From the NCBI RefSeq assembly GCF_003254295.1, contig NZ_QKZO01000015.1, positions 1-64,000 on the forward strand: DNA of 64,000 nt. The letters are read 5' to 3'. Shown one piece after another: positions 1-8,440 of the stretch. The position numbers and the translations under genes are program-made. This DNA is from Rhodobacter capsulatus (GTDB lineage: Bacteria; Pseudomonadota; Alphaproteobacteria; Rhodobacterales; Rhodobacteraceae). The first letter of the stretch is position 1. Every line of letters starts with the position of its first letter. The notes below the pieces were generated by a model, which was not told where the DNA came from, did no database searches, and saw only the letters and a program-made list of their open reading frames with translations.

Positions 1-779
1 GCAAGGCGGTCGAGCGTGTCGAAGGGCAGCGCGACAAAGGCGGTGATGCGGGCCCGCAGCGCGCCATAGGTTTGCGCGAAGACCAGCGCCTTTTCCGCCT
101 CGGTGCCCGTGGCCTTCACCGGATCGGGCAGGCCCCAATGGCCGGTGATCGGCTGGCCGGGCCAGGGCGGGCATTCCTCGGCCGCGGCACTGTCGCAGAC
201 GGTGAAGACGAAATCCATCTGCGGCGCGGCCGGGCCCTGAAACTCCGACAGGTGCTTGGCGCGCAGGCCGGTGATGTCGTGGCCGTTGCGGGTCAGCACC
301 TCGAGCACGAAGGGGTGGATCGCGGTTCCGGGCCTTGTGCCGGCGGAATGGGCGGTGAACCGCCCCTTGCCCAGATCGCGCAACAGCGCCTCGGCAAAGA
401 TCGAGCGGGCGGAATTGCCCGAGCAGATGAAGAGCGCGCGAAAGGGGGTGTCGGGCATCGGGGTCACCTTGGGCAAGAGGAGGGGCATGAGGTCGGGACG
501 GGCCCGGCCCAGATCGAGGGCGAGATAACCGATCAGGGCTTCGGTTTTGTGAAGGTCGACGGCATAGAACAGCGACCGCCCTTGCCGGGTGACCGTGACC
601 AGCCCGCAAGCAGTCAGATCCGCCAGATGATGCGAGAGCGTGTTTGGCTTGAGCCCCAGCGCCGCGGCGATCTCCGTCGGCCGCACGCCCTGCGGCGCAA
701 AGCGCATCAGAAGCCGGAACACGGCAAGGCGGCCGGGATGGCCAAGAGTTGCAAAGCTGAGAGCGGCTGACTTTTCCAT
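1..779 (-). CDS. ArsR repressor-arsenate reductase fusion (3' end beyond window)
   Basis: The frame is open from ATG 779-777 to base 1 (259 codons) with no stop. Residues 1 to about 105 form a winged-helix ArsR-type repressor (KPNTLSHHLADLTACGLV helix-turn-helix). From about residue 113 it becomes a low-molecular-weight phosphatase-type arsenate reductase: the P-loop CSGNSARS starts at Cys119, and HWGLPDP follows further on. The two parts read through in one frame, so this is a real fusion and not two overlapping genes. The classical ELCVCDL metalloid site is absent; Cys58 is the only cysteine near the recognition helix. The expected role is a repressor that senses arsenite or antimonite, joined to reduction of arsenate to arsenite. 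Such fusions are known. Efflux genes, if any, lie outside the window to the left. Confidence 0.88.
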   Translation of the reverse strand, partial: MEKSAALSFATLGHPGRLAVFRLLMRFAPQGVRPTEIAAALGLKPNTLSHHLADLTACGLVTVTRQGRSLFYAVDLHKTEALIGYLALDLGRARPDLMPLLLPKVTPMPDTPFRALFICSGNSARSIFAEALLRDLGKGRFTAHSAGTRPGTAIHPFVLEVLTRNGHDITGLRAKHLSEFQGPAAPQMDFVFTVCDSAAAEECPPWPGQPITGHWGLPDPVKATGTEAEKALVFAQTYGALRARITAFVALPFDTLDRL

Positions 780-795
780 AATTTATGAATTATGG
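776..795. promoter_or_regulatory. Perfect inverted repeat over the arsR start codon, probable operator
   Basis: Arms CCATAATT (776-783) and AATTATGG (788-795) flank a TATG spacer. The AT-rich palindrome in GC-rich DNA is typical of ArsR operators. It contains the start codon (779-777) itself, and no Shine-Dalgarno sequence precedes the ATG. Transcription may therefore start at or next to the ATG and give a leaderless mRNA, with autorepression by occlusion. The function is inferred from position and symmetry. Confidence 0.6.
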
Positions 796-979
796 ATTTC
801 AGGACGGATGTCCAGTGAAGCTTTCATGACAGCCCAGCTCTGCGCAACCCGAGACAGGGCAGCAAGCGGCAGTCCTCGTGCCAAGACGACAGCGGATGAG
901 CGGATCGCCCTTGATCTGCGACGGCAGACGGGGCACCCCGTTCTTACCCTGAGCGTCTTGCCCCTTTGCGAAGCGGATC

Positions 980-1216
980 ATGCCGAACCTCTCTTTTCCG
1001 CCGCGCAACCTTGCCGCCTTCCTCTCAGGCGGGGTCATCGGCGCCTTGGGCGGGCTGATCGGCCTTGGCGGCGCCGAGTTCCGCTTGCCGGTGCTGATCA
1101 CGCTGTTTCGTTTCGGCGCGCTGGAAGCGGTGATCCTGAACAAGGCGATGAGCCTGATCGTGGTGGCGACGGCCTTGCCGTTTCTCGACATGATGAAGAC
1201 CCGGATGGTCGAGATC
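980..1216 (+). pseudogene. Truncated TauE/SafE-family sulfite/anion exporter (N-terminal fragment)
   Basis: ATG 980 opens about 79 residues of a TauE/SafE (DUF81) membrane transporter: a glycine-rich first helix (GGVIGALGGLIGLGGAEFRLPVL) and a second helix ending LPFLDMMKTRMVEIAAEE. Family members have about 250 residues and 8 helices. Here homology stops near 1216 at a run of G residues, and the frame goes on into unrelated sequence to 1434. It lies divergent from the arsR-arsC fusion, so it may once have been part of an ars island. A functional product is very unlikely. Confidence 0.7.
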
Positions 1217-1238
1217 GCGGCGGAAGAAGGGGGGGCTC

Positions 1239-1574
1239 GACGCCACCTCGCGGGCCGAGGTCGGGCGGGCGAAGGTTCAGGGCCGGGCACCCGAGGAACG
1301 ATTTTGGGTTCGGGACGATCTGCGAGCTGTCGCGGACAATCGCTGCGACCGGCGCGGTGTGCTTCGTCAGAGATACGGGAAGGGGGTTATGGCGGATCTG
1401 GCTGCGGGGCGAACCGATGCGCTTATCGGTGACTTTCCGGGAACCGGTGAGAGAGCGTTTGTCGCGAGGAGTATTTTCAGTGCGGCGCGGGCGCATCCGG
1501 GCATGGGCCTGATATTGCGCGAGGCAGAGCGCGCCAAGGAGAGGATGCGCAAGGGAGATTGGGAATCGGGTTGA
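1239..1574 (+). pseudogene. Unrecognised C-terminal gene fragment
   Basis: A frame open from about 1197 to the TGA at 1572-1574 has coding character from about 1239: charged helical sequence rich in Arg and Ala (VRDDLRAVADN, then RAHPGMGLILREAERAKERM near the end). The only ATG inside it is at 1389, and the frame enters directly from the broken TauE gene, so it looks like the 3' end of another gene joined there by recombination. A plasmid mobilisation or transfer protein tail is possible from its character, but I do not recognise the family. Confidence 0.4.
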
Positions 1575-1726
1575 ACGGGCAGAGCCTCGATTGCCCGCCT
1601 CCCTGCGCCATGGCCCGAATTCATCGCTTCTTTTCGGGCGTTGGTCGTCTCACCTGATCAAGGGGCTTGCACATGGCCGGGACCGCTTTAATCTCCCCGG
1701 CATTGGCGAAATGGAGATTGGCGGAC

Positions 1727-1945
1727 ATGGACGGTACGGCAGGCGGCATTGGCGTCCTCTTGATGCTCGCCTTCGTGTTTTGGCTCTACATCTGGCTTCC
1801 GGCGTCGATGGCCGCCGGCCGTGGCAGATCGTCGGTGGGATGGGTCATTCTGACGATAGTTTTCTCGCCCTTCATCACCATCATCGCGCTGCTGGTTTTG
1901 GGGCCGACCGTCGAAACGGCTCTTGCGAGATTGCGAAACAGTTAG
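1727..1945 (+). CDS. Small hypothetical membrane protein
   Basis: 72 residues from ATG 1727, with two predicted transmembrane helices: about residues 5-28 (GIGVLLMLAFVFWLYIWLPASM) and 37-58 (VGWVILTIVFSPFITIIALLVL), joined by a short basic loop (AAGRGRSS). An in-frame ATG at 1667 would add 20 non-hydrophobic residues; 1727 is preferred because it sits directly before the first helix. No family is recognised. It stands alone between the ars remnant and the convergent lysR-type gene. Confidence 0.5.
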   Translation: MDGTAGGIGVLLMLAFVFWLYIWLPASMAAGRGRSSVGWVILTIVFSPFITIIALLVLGPTVETALARLRNS

Positions 1946-1997
1946 CCACACCAGCCACGCGGAACGCCAAAAAATTCGCTCCGTGCCGGGCCTCGGG

Positions 1998-2864
1998 TCA
2001 CGCGCCTTCCAGATCGTGGCGTTGCGCGATGACACGATCCGCGATCACCGCGGCCACTGCGCGCACCCGGCGCGAGGCGGCAAGTTCGGCGTGGATGGCC
2101 AGGAGGATCGGCCGCTCCATCGGCGCGCCGTCGGGCAGCCGGGCCGCCAGCAGGCGCAGCCCGGCCGCGCGCGCAAGGAAATGCGGCAGCACGGCGACGC
2201 CCAGCCCATCCCGCACCGCCTGAACCTGCGCCGCCAGCGTGTTCAGCGCCAGCCGCGGCGCCGCGCGCGCACCGAAAGCGGTCGACCAGGCCAGCGGCAC
2301 CGCAAGGCTGGGCGCGTCGGGCCAGGTCACATGCCGCGCGGGCGGCGCCCCCTCGGCGGGGCCGTAAAGGCCGAAACCCATCTGCGCCAGCCGCCGCACC
2401 GTCAGATTGCCGCGCTCGGGTGGCACCATCCGCAAGGCCAGATCGGCATCGTGGCGGTGCAGGTTCACCGTCGCCGTCCCCCATTGGACCTCGACGTCCA
2501 GCCCGGGGTTCGCCGCCAGAAGCGGCCCAAGCGCGGGCAGCACGACCGGCGCCACAAGGCTTTCGATGCTTGCCAGCCGCACGAGGCCGCGGATTTCGAC
2601 CTGTGCCCCGGCCTCGCGCCGCATCTCCTGCAACGCCAGTTCCATCGCCTCGGCCCGGGGCAGCAGCGCCGCGCCCTGATCGGTCAGCGCGTGCCCGGTC
2701 TGGCGGCGCAGGAACAGCGGCAGACCAAGCGCCGCCTCCATCCGCTCGATGCGCCGCGAGATCGTCGCGACGCCAAGACCCAGCCGCCGCGCCGCGCCCT
2801 GCAGCGTGCCCTCGCGCGCCAGCGCCAGAAACAGCCGGATGTCGTCCCAGTTCTGCGGCTCCAT
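1998..2864 (-). CDS. LysR-family transcriptional regulator
   Basis: 288 residues from ATG 2864-2862, normal length for the family. Residues 1-65 hold the N-terminal helix-turn-helix (NWDDIRLFLALAREGTLQGAARRLGLG, then VATISRRIERMEAALGLPLF). The rest is the substrate-binding-like effector domain (IRGLVRLASIESLVAPVVLP... GLGVAVLPHFLA). A much longer upstream extension of the frame runs antisense through the neighbouring transporter and is not real. The gene is divergent from the EamA permease at 2961 across a 96-bp gap, the usual layout for a LysR regulator controlling its neighbour. The inducer cannot be inferred. Confidence 0.93.
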   Translation of the reverse strand: MEPQNWDDIRLFLALAREGTLQGAARRLGLGVATISRRIERMEAALGLPLFLRRQTGHALTDQGAALLPRAEAMELALQEMRREAGAQVEIRGLVRLASIESLVAPVVLPALGPLLAANPGLDVEVQWGTATVNLHRHDADLALRMVPPERGNLTVRRLAQMGFGLYGPAEGAPPARHVTWPDAPSLAVPLAWSTAFGARAAPRLALNTLAAQVQAVRDGLGVAVLPHFLARAAGLRLLAARLPDGAPMERPILLAIHAELAASRRVRAVAAVIADRVIAQRHDLEGA

Positions 2865-2960
2865 ATGCGTTCCATTATCGGAAAGAAGATGCACGATTTT
2901 CGCCATATATTCCACAGATGGGACGTGGGACAGATCCTTCGTGTCAAACAGGAGGGTTCC

Positions 2961-3872
2961 ATGTCCGATGTCTTCTCCGCCCCGCGGCCGCGCGCCGAGA
3001 CGGCGGCCTTCGCGCTGAGCGCGCTTGCGGCCGTCTGCTGGGGCTCGAATTTCGAGGCCACGCGCGTCGTGCTGCAGGAGATGCCGCCCTGGACCGCGGC
3101 GGCCGGGCGGTTCCTGATCGCGGCGCTGGCCATCCTTGGCTGGCTCTGGATCGCCGAGGGCTCCGGCCTTCCGGCGCTGCGGCGGAACTGGAAGGTGTTT
3201 CTGGGGCTTGGCGTGGTGGGGGTGGCGGGGTTCAACGCGGCGCTGTTTTTGGGCATGCGCAGTTCCAGCCCGGTCACCGCGGCGCTGATCATGGGCACGA
3301 GCCCGCTGACGACGACCCTGATCGAGGCGGCGCTGACCCGCCGTTGGCCAAAGGCGGCGACGCTGGCCGGGATGGCGATCAGCCTTCTGGGCGTGGCGCT
3401 GACGGTGGGCGCATTCTCGGGGGCGCGGCTGGCGCCCGGTGACGGGTTGATCCTGCTCGGCAGCCTCGCCTGGGCGCTTTACACCGTCGGCTGCCGCCGC
3501 TGGGTGGTCGCGGCAAGCCCGCTCGAAACCTCGGTCTGGACGATGCTCGCCGGGGCGCTGGCGCTGCTGGGGGCGGCCTTCGCGTTTGAGGCGCCGGTGG
3601 CAAGCGTTCTGGCGGCCTCGCCCGCGGCCTGGGGCGCGACGCTCTGGATGGCGCTGGCGGGCTCGGTTCTGGCCTATCTGTTCTGGCAGGTCGGGATTCA
3701 GGTCCGCGGGCCGGGGGCGACCTCGGTGCTGTTCAACCTCGTGCCGGTCTCCGCCCTGGCGATCGCCGCGCTTTTCGGCCGGACGCCCGAGTTCTCGCAA
3801 CTGGCCGGGGTCGCGCTGGCGATCCTTGGCGTGCTGCTGGCAAGCGGACGCCTGAGGGTGCCCCGGCGCTGA
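2961..3872 (+). CDS. EamA/DMT-family permease (drug/metabolite transporter)
   Basis: 303 residues from ATG 2961, preceded by an excellent ribosome site (AGGAGGG at 2950-2956). About ten hydrophobic helices fall into two EamA repeats: the first begins AFALSALAAVCWGSNFEATRV, and the second begins with GDGLILLGSLAWALYTVGCR near residue 160. Such proteins export amino acids, metabolites or drugs from the inner membrane; the substrate here is unknown. It is divergent from the LysR gene, which is its likely regulator. Confidence 0.92.
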   Translation: MSDVFSAPRPRAETAAFALSALAAVCWGSNFEATRVVLQEMPPWTAAAGRFLIAALAILGWLWIAEGSGLPALRRNWKVFLGLGVVGVAGFNAALFLGMRSSSPVTAALIMGTSPLTTTLIEAALTRRWPKAATLAGMAISLLGVALTVGAFSGARLAPGDGLILLGSLAWALYTVGCRRWVVAASPLETSVWTMLAGALALLGAAFAFEAPVASVLAASPAAWGATLWMALAGSVLAYLFWQVGIQVRGPGATSVLFNLVPVSALAIAALFGRTPEFSQLAGVALAILGVLLASGRLRVPRR

Positions 3873-4077
3873 CGGGGCAGATCCGGGCCCGCATCATGGC
3901 CCGGGCGCGCCCCTTTTGACGGCGAGATCCACGGCGGCTCCGCGCGGCGCGGCCGCCGTCTTCCGCCTCGGGCGCCTGTCTTCGGTTGCGGCGGATCGAT
4001 GCGACAAGCCCCGTCTTGTGAAGGGATGGAAAGGCCCCTAAATTGAAAGTCATCGCAGCTCGGGGGACGCATTCGAC

Positions 4078-4182
4078 ATGGACAGGATCTTCGCCGCCTT
4101 CCCCCCTCTGGTTTCGCTGCGAGAAGTCCTGTCCCATGCCTGCACATGTTTCCCTTTCCGGCCTGTCCTGGGTCACCCCTGA
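4078..4182 (+). other. Possible 34-codon leader ORF overlapping the ABC-F start
   Basis: ATG 4078, preceded by GGGGG at 4062-4066, opens a 34-codon frame (begins MDRIFAAFPPL) that ends at the TGA 4180-4182. It overlaps the first 15 codons of the ABC-F gene in another frame. Antibiotic-responsive ABC-F genes in other bacteria are often controlled by such leader peptides. Coding is not proven. Confidence 0.25.
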
Positions 4183-5719
4183 CGGCACGCCGCTTTTCTC
4201 CGACCTGAGCCTGACCTTCGGCCCCGAGCGCACCGGCCTCGTGGGCCGCAACGGCACCGGCAAGAGCACGCTTTTACGGCTGATCGCGGGGCAGCTGCGG
4301 CCGGTCTCCGGTCAGATCCGCGTGACGGGATCCATGGCGATGATGCGTCAGGAGGCCCTGGAGCACCCGGACGAAACCATCGCCGATCTTTTCGGCGTGC
4401 GGGCGGCGCTTGAGCTTCTGCGCCGTGCCGAGGCGGGCGCGGCCCGCCTTGAGGATCTGGCCGCCGCCGACTGGACCTTGCCCGCGCGGATCGACGCCGC
4501 GTTGGCCAGCTGCGGTCTGGCGATCGCGCCGCAGACCCGGCTTGCCACGCTTTCCGGCGGAGAGCGCGGCCGGGCATCTCTTGCGGCGTTGATCCTCGCG
4601 GCGCCCGATGTCCTTCTGCTGGACGAGCCGACGAACAACCTCGACCGGGGCGGACGCAAGGCGGTGATCGATCTTCTGCGCGGCTGGAAAGGCGGGGCAA
4701 TCATCGCAAGCCATGATCGGGAGGTGTTGGCGGAAATGGATGCCATCGTCGAGATCACGCCGCTTGGGGCGACCCGATATGGCGGCAATTACGCCGCCTT
4801 TTTGCAGCAAAAGGAAACCGGGCTGGACGCCGCGCGGCGAGAGGTGAGCCATGCCGAAAAGACCCTCTCCGAGGCGACGCGGCGCGCGCAACAAGCGGCC
4901 GAGCGCAAGGCCCGCAAGGACAGTGTCGGACGCAAGGCAAGGGCGAAGGGCGATCAGCCGAAACTCCTGATGGATGCCGCCAAGGAGCGCGCCGAAGCCT
5001 CGGGCGGGGCGGGGGCGCGCCTGCACGAAGCCCGGCACCACGCGGCGGCAGAGACACTTGTCGCCGCGCGCGAAAAGATCGAGGTGCTGGAGCCGTTTCG
5101 CATGCAGATCGCGCCGACCGGTCTGCATGCCGGCAAGACCGTGCTGCGGTTGGATCATGTGACGGGCGGCCACGATCCGGACCGTCCGGTGATCCGCGAT
5201 CTGTCGCTCTGCGTCACCGGCCCCGAACGGATCGTCATTGCCGGGCCGAATGGCAGCGGCAAGACCACGCTTCTCAAGCTGATCACCGGCCAGCTTGCGC
5301 CGCACTGCGGACGGGTGGACCTTTGCGGCACAGTCGCCATGCTGGACCAGCATGGCGGCCTGCTCGAGGCCAACCTGACCCTGCGCGAGAATTTCCTGGG
5401 GCTGACCCCGGTTGCCACGCCGCATCTGGCGCATGCGGCCCTGGCGCGGTTCGGATTCCGCGCCAAGGATGCCCTGCGCAAAGCAGGGGATCTGAGCGGG
5501 GGCGAGCGGCTGCGGGCGGGCCTTGCCTGCATCCTTGGCGGCACGCCGCCGCCCGCGCTTCTGATCCTGGACGAGCCGACCAATCACCTTGATCTTGACG
5601 GCATCGGCGCGCTGGAAGCGGCGCTGGCGGCCTATGACGGGGCGGTGCTGGTCGTCAGTCATGACCCGGAATTCCTCAGATCGCTCCGACCGGACAGGGC
5701 GATTGAGCTGAAGAAATGA
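4136..5719 (+). CDS. ABC-F family ATPase (ribosome-associated, no membrane domain)
   Basis: 527 residues from ATG 4136, with two nucleotide-binding domains and no membrane segment. Domain 1: Walker A GRNGTGKS near residue 38, signature LSGGERGRAS, Walker B VLLLDEPTNNLD. A charged, Lys/Arg/Ala-rich linker at about 225-320 corresponds to the P-site interaction arm. Domain 2: Walker A GPNGSGKT, LSGGERLRAG, LILDEPTNHLD. Relatives (Uup, EttA, antibiotic-protection proteins) act on the ribosome. Which subtype this is cannot be told from sequence alone. An in-frame ATG at 4043 is less likely because the intervening residues do not match the family. Confidence 0.9.
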   Translation: MPAHVSLSGLSWVTPDGTPLFSDLSLTFGPERTGLVGRNGTGKSTLLRLIAGQLRPVSGQIRVTGSMAMMRQEALEHPDETIADLFGVRAALELLRRAEAGAARLEDLAAADWTLPARIDAALASCGLAIAPQTRLATLSGGERGRASLAALILAAPDVLLLDEPTNNLDRGGRKAVIDLLRGWKGGAIIASHDREVLAEMDAIVEITPLGATRYGGNYAAFLQQKETGLDAARREVSHAEKTLSEATRRAQQAAERKARKDSVGRKARAKGDQPKLLMDAAKERAEASGGAGARLHEARHHAAAETLVAAREKIEVLEPFRMQIAPTGLHAGKTVLRLDHVTGGHDPDRPVIRDLSLCVTGPERIVIAGPNGSGKTTLLKLITGQLAPHCGRVDLCGTVAMLDQHGGLLEANLTLRENFLGLTPVATPHLAHAALARFGFRAKDALRKAGDLSGGERLRAGLACILGGTPPPALLILDEPTNHLDLDGIGALEAALAAYDGAVLVVSHDPEFLRSLRPDRAIELKK

Positions 5720-6029
5720 CCGCCGCCGCGTCCCGGTCGCGTCCCCGACACGCCTCACAGGCCCGACCCGAACAAGGGCAGACATCATGACGCCCGAACT
5801 GGTGCTGCCGAAGGGGGCGGCGGCGCCAAAGGTCAGGGCGCTCTCATTCGGCGCTGCTGCTCGCAGATGGGCCATGATCGGCTGGCGGGGTCGGAGCGTC
5901 TGAAAGAAGCGCAATAATGTCGGCCATCTGCGCATCTCGGCGTTCCCCATCAGGCCCGCAATCGTCGGTCTGCCGGGTGGGGGCGCGGAAATCCGAACGG
6001 CCGGGATGCGTCGCGCCTCGCAGGGGCCG
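5720..6029. other. 310-bp region without recognisable gene
   Basis: It lies between the convergent ABC-F and AI-2E-type genes. Short open frames occur on both strands; one on the minus strand is Arg/Pro-rich and looks like a degraded coding remnant. None has a ribosome site or a recognisable motif. No clear terminator is seen. Confidence 0.4.
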
Positions 6030-7076
6030 TCATGTCTCAACCCGCCTTTCGGCACCAATGGCCAGCCCATCGCCGTTTTGCAGAACCGTCGCCCAAAGCA
6101 GGAGCGGCAAGGCGACGATGCCGCCGATCGCCCCCCAGAGCCAGAGCCCGAACAGAAGCGCCACGAAGACCAGAAGCGGGTTCAACGCCATCCGTCGGCC
6201 CACCAGCGCCGGGGTGACGAACTGCCCCTCAAGCGTGATCAGCGCGCCGTAGACCAGCACGGGAAAGGCCGCTGCGCCGCCGTCGAAGGCGGCAACCCCG
6301 GCCAGAAGCAGCGCCACGGCAACCGCAGCCGGGCCCAGATAGACGACATAATTGAGCAGGAAGGCCACGATGCCCCAGGAAAACGCGCCGGGCAGGCCAA
6401 GCGCCTGCAGCGCGATGGCGGTGGCGATGCCCAGACCGGCATTGATCAGCGTGATCGTCAGGAAATAGCGCGAGACGGTTCCCTCGGCCATGCGCAGGCG
6501 CTGCGACAGCTGTCCGCGCCCGGCGGGGCTGACCAGCCTGCGCGCGGCCCAGTCATAGATCTCGCTGCGGGTGAGCAGGAAGAAGAAGAGCGTGCCGACG
6601 AAGGTCAGCGCCTGCGCGGCGATCGTGGGGGCGATCATCAGCGCGCCGGTGGTGACGGCGGGCAGATCGACCATCTGTTGCGGCGCGGGCCCCGCCTCGG
6701 CGCGGGCACCGTCCACCACCGCGCCCGAAAGCTCGCGCGTGGCGGCCTTCAGCCCGGCAAACAGACCCCGAAACGCTTTCATCACCTCCTGACTGTCGGC
6801 CCAGACCTTGGGCGCCTGATGCACCAGCTCGGCAATGAGCGGTTGCAGCAGCAGCCCGAGCGTGCCGAAAGCCGCCAGCGTCAGCACGAGGCTGGCCGAG
6901 GCCCCGATCGCCGGGGAAAACCGCAGCCTCTCCCACAGATCGGAAAGCGGCGAGAGCACGACGCCGACGACCAGCGCCAGCGCCATCGGCGCGACAAGGT
7001 CGCGCAGCGCCGCAAGCGCGGCCACCGAGGCGATCAGCCCCAGCGCGACAAGCGAAAGCTGCGCGGCCCGATCCAT
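6030..7076 (-). CDS. AI-2E family (PerM-like) transporter
   Basis: 348 residues from ATG 7076-7074. The family topology is visible: N-terminal helices (LVALGLIASVAALAALRDLV, ALVVGVVLSPLSDL), a soluble segment around residues 105-150, and a C-terminal helix bundle with the typical FFFLLTRSE, INAGLGIATAIALQALGLP and GALITLEGQFVTPALVGRRM segments. Members export small molecules or exchange ions; some have been called AI-2 exporters, but the substrate here is unknown. It is the last gene of an operon running from 8638 (10-bp gap to the gene before) behind an EcfG-type promoter, so a stress-envelope role is inferred. Confidence 0.9.
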   Translation of the reverse strand: MDRAAQLSLVALGLIASVAALAALRDLVAPMALALVVGVVLSPLSDLWERLRFSPAIGASASLVLTLAAFGTLGLLLQPLIAELVHQAPKVWADSQEVMKAFRGLFAGLKAATRELSGAVVDGARAEAGPAPQQMVDLPAVTTGALMIAPTIAAQALTFVGTLFFFLLTRSEIYDWAARRLVSPAGRGQLSQRLRMAEGTVSRYFLTITLINAGLGIATAIALQALGLPGAFSWGIVAFLLNYVVYLGPAAVAVALLLAGVAAFDGGAAAFPVLVYGALITLEGQFVTPALVGRRMALNPLLVFVALLFGLWLWGAIGGIVALPLLLWATVLQNGDGLAIGAERRVET

Positions 7077-7085
7077 CGCCGCCCC

Positions 7086-8027
7086 CTAGTGCCGCGCGGC
7101 GCCGTTGCGCGCGGTTTTCGCCCGGGACACCGGTTTCGACCCCGCCTCGGCCTTGCGGGCGGCCGCACGCGCCATCGCGGTTGCCCCTTGCCGCGCCGCG
7201 CCCGCCTTGCGCGCCACCGCGGTCGAGACGGTTTCAAGGGTTTCCCCGGCGGCTTCGGCAACGGCCTCGGCCTTGCCGCGCAGCGTCGGACGATCGCGCC
7301 CGATCACCCGGCCGGCCTGCACCGCAAGCCCCGCAAGCGCCAGCGGCAGCACATATTTCAGCGCCGGCCGGCTGTGCGACGACAGCGCCATCAGCCCCGC
7401 CCCTGCGGCGATCCCCGCGGCGCTTGCCGCCACCGGATGCCGCGCGGCGATGTCCTTGCCATCCGCGAGCCCCTGACGCGCGGCGCGGCCGCCCGCCTCC
7501 ATCGCCTCCCAGACCGATTGCCGGGCGGTGACGATCAGATCCGTGGCGTCAGCGCCCAGCCCGTCAAGCCCGTGCCGGAAGGCCTCCGAGAGCTTGCGCG
7601 CCCTCTCGGCGGCGATATCGGCCTTGGCCTCGGCGCTGGCCTTGCCGGTCTCGTAAAGGGACAAAAGCTCGTCCCGGGCGGCGGCGCGGGCGGTCTCGGC
7701 GGCTTCAAGCCAGCCTTCGTCGTCCCAATCGAGCGCCTCGAAAGCCGCGCCGCCCTCGTCTTCCCAGCGCGCCAGCGTCTCGGGATGCGGCGAGACCGGG
7801 GCAGGGGCCTCCGGCTTGCGGCGCAACAGCGCGTAACCGGCCAGCGCCAGCACCCCGGCCCCCAGCACCCCGGCCCCAAGCGCCAGTGGCAGCGGATGCG
7901 CCCTGGCCGCGCCCGGCGCCACGGTGCCGCCGCCCAGGGCACCGGCAAGCGCGCCAAGCTGCGAGCGCAGCGCGGTTTCCCGCGCGGCCAGTTCCGCCGT
8001 CAGGCGACGTTTCGAGGAAAAAGTCAT
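7086..8027 (-). CDS. Hypothetical membrane-anchored, Ala-rich helical protein of the stress operon
   Basis: 313 residues from ATG 8027-8025, with AAGGAGTG seven bases upstream. The N-terminus is short and basic, then comes a helix (LALGAGVLGAGVLALAGYALL) at about 48-68, a long acidic amphipathic region (about 85-190), two more weak helices (VAASAAGIAAGAGLMAL, ALKYVLPLALAGLAV) and a Lys/Ala-rich tail resembling histone-like or LEA-like repeats. The alternating charged/Ala pattern suggests coiled coils. No family is named with confidence. It sits between the holin-like gene and the AI-2E transporter, and a role in envelope stress is inferred only from the operon. Confidence 0.7.
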   Translation of the reverse strand: MTFSSKRRLTAELAARETALRSQLGALAGALGGGTVAPGAARAHPLPLALGAGVLGAGVLALAGYALLRRKPEAPAPVSPHPETLARWEDEGGAAFEALDWDDEGWLEAAETARAAARDELLSLYETGKASAEAKADIAAERARKLSEAFRHGLDGLGADATDLIVTARQSVWEAMEAGGRAARQGLADGKDIAARHPVAASAAGIAAGAGLMALSSHSRPALKYVLPLALAGLAVQAGRVIGRDRPTLRGKAEAVAEAAGETLETVSTAVARKAGAARQGATAMARAAARKAEAGSKPVSRAKTARNGAARH

Positions 8028-8107
8028 CGGACACTCCTTGGTTGATCCGGCCCTGGTTGATCCGGTCCCTTGCGGGCCGGGGATGGCATGTGACGAAAGA
8101 AGGGGGC

Positions 8108-8437
8108 TCAGCGGCCAAGGGCCCCGCGCAACGCCCGCCCGGCCAAAAGCAGGATCACCAGCGAGAGCGCCGCCGCCCCGGCCGAGGCGAGGCCAAGCGC
8201 GGCGGGCAGGCCCCAGCCCGCCTGCTGCAGCTGCATGACGCTGGCCGCGAGGCCCAGCCCGATCGCCGCCATGGCCAGCATCGTGGCCAGCAGGCTCAGC
8301 ATCAGACTGCCCATGCCGAGACGCAGCCGCGCCTGTGCCTCGATCTGCCAGAGCTTCAGGCGCAGCTGCGCCGTTTCCTGCGCCGCCAGACCGATCCGCG
8401 CCAGCAGCCACAGGGTTTCACTGACACCCACGCTCAT
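8108..8437 (-). CDS. Phage-holin-superfamily (holin 3_6/'actinobacterial holin-X'-like) membrane protein
   Basis: 109 residues with an N-terminal amphipathic segment (ETLWLLARIGLAAQETAQLRLKLW) and two adjacent helices (LMLSLLATMLAMAAIGLGLAASV; GLPAALGLASAGAAALSLVILLLAG). This is the usual architecture of small chromosomal holin-like proteins, which occur in stress operons and are not phage remnants. Its start lies 3 bp after the preceding stop (8441), so the two are translationally coupled and share the EcfG-type promoter at 8693-8668. Confidence 0.75.
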   Translation of the reverse strand: MSVGVSETLWLLARIGLAAQETAQLRLKLWQIEAQARLRLGMGSLMLSLLATMLAMAAIGLGLAASVMQLQQAGWGLPAALGLASAGAAALSLVILLLAGRALRGALGR

Positions 8438-8440
8438 CGC

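Noticed and set aside
1441-1464. GGAAC...CGTT pair near the TauE remnant
   Set aside because: Spacer is only 11 bases; EcfG promoters need 16-17.
2865-3800. Long N-terminal extension of the LysR-type gene
   Set aside because: It would run antisense through the EamA permease; the family's N-terminus starts at 2864.
4274-6070. 598-codon minus-strand frame opposite the ABC-F gene
   Set aside because: Antisense to two intact ATPase domains; no family motif and no ribosome site.
6006-8045. 679-codon plus-strand frame opposite the AI-2E/stress operon
   Set aside because: Arg/Gln/Gly-rich low-complexity text without motifs, antisense to genes with clear families; a by-product of high GC.
8041-8069. 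Repeated GGTTGATCCGG
   Set aside because: Two short direct copies only, at the end of a gene leader; no further units, so neither a CRISPR nor an iteron array.
7086-8437. Holin-like gene as sign of a prophage
   Set aside because: No lysin, capsid, integrase or attachment site nearby; two-helix holin-like proteins are common in EcfG-controlled operons.
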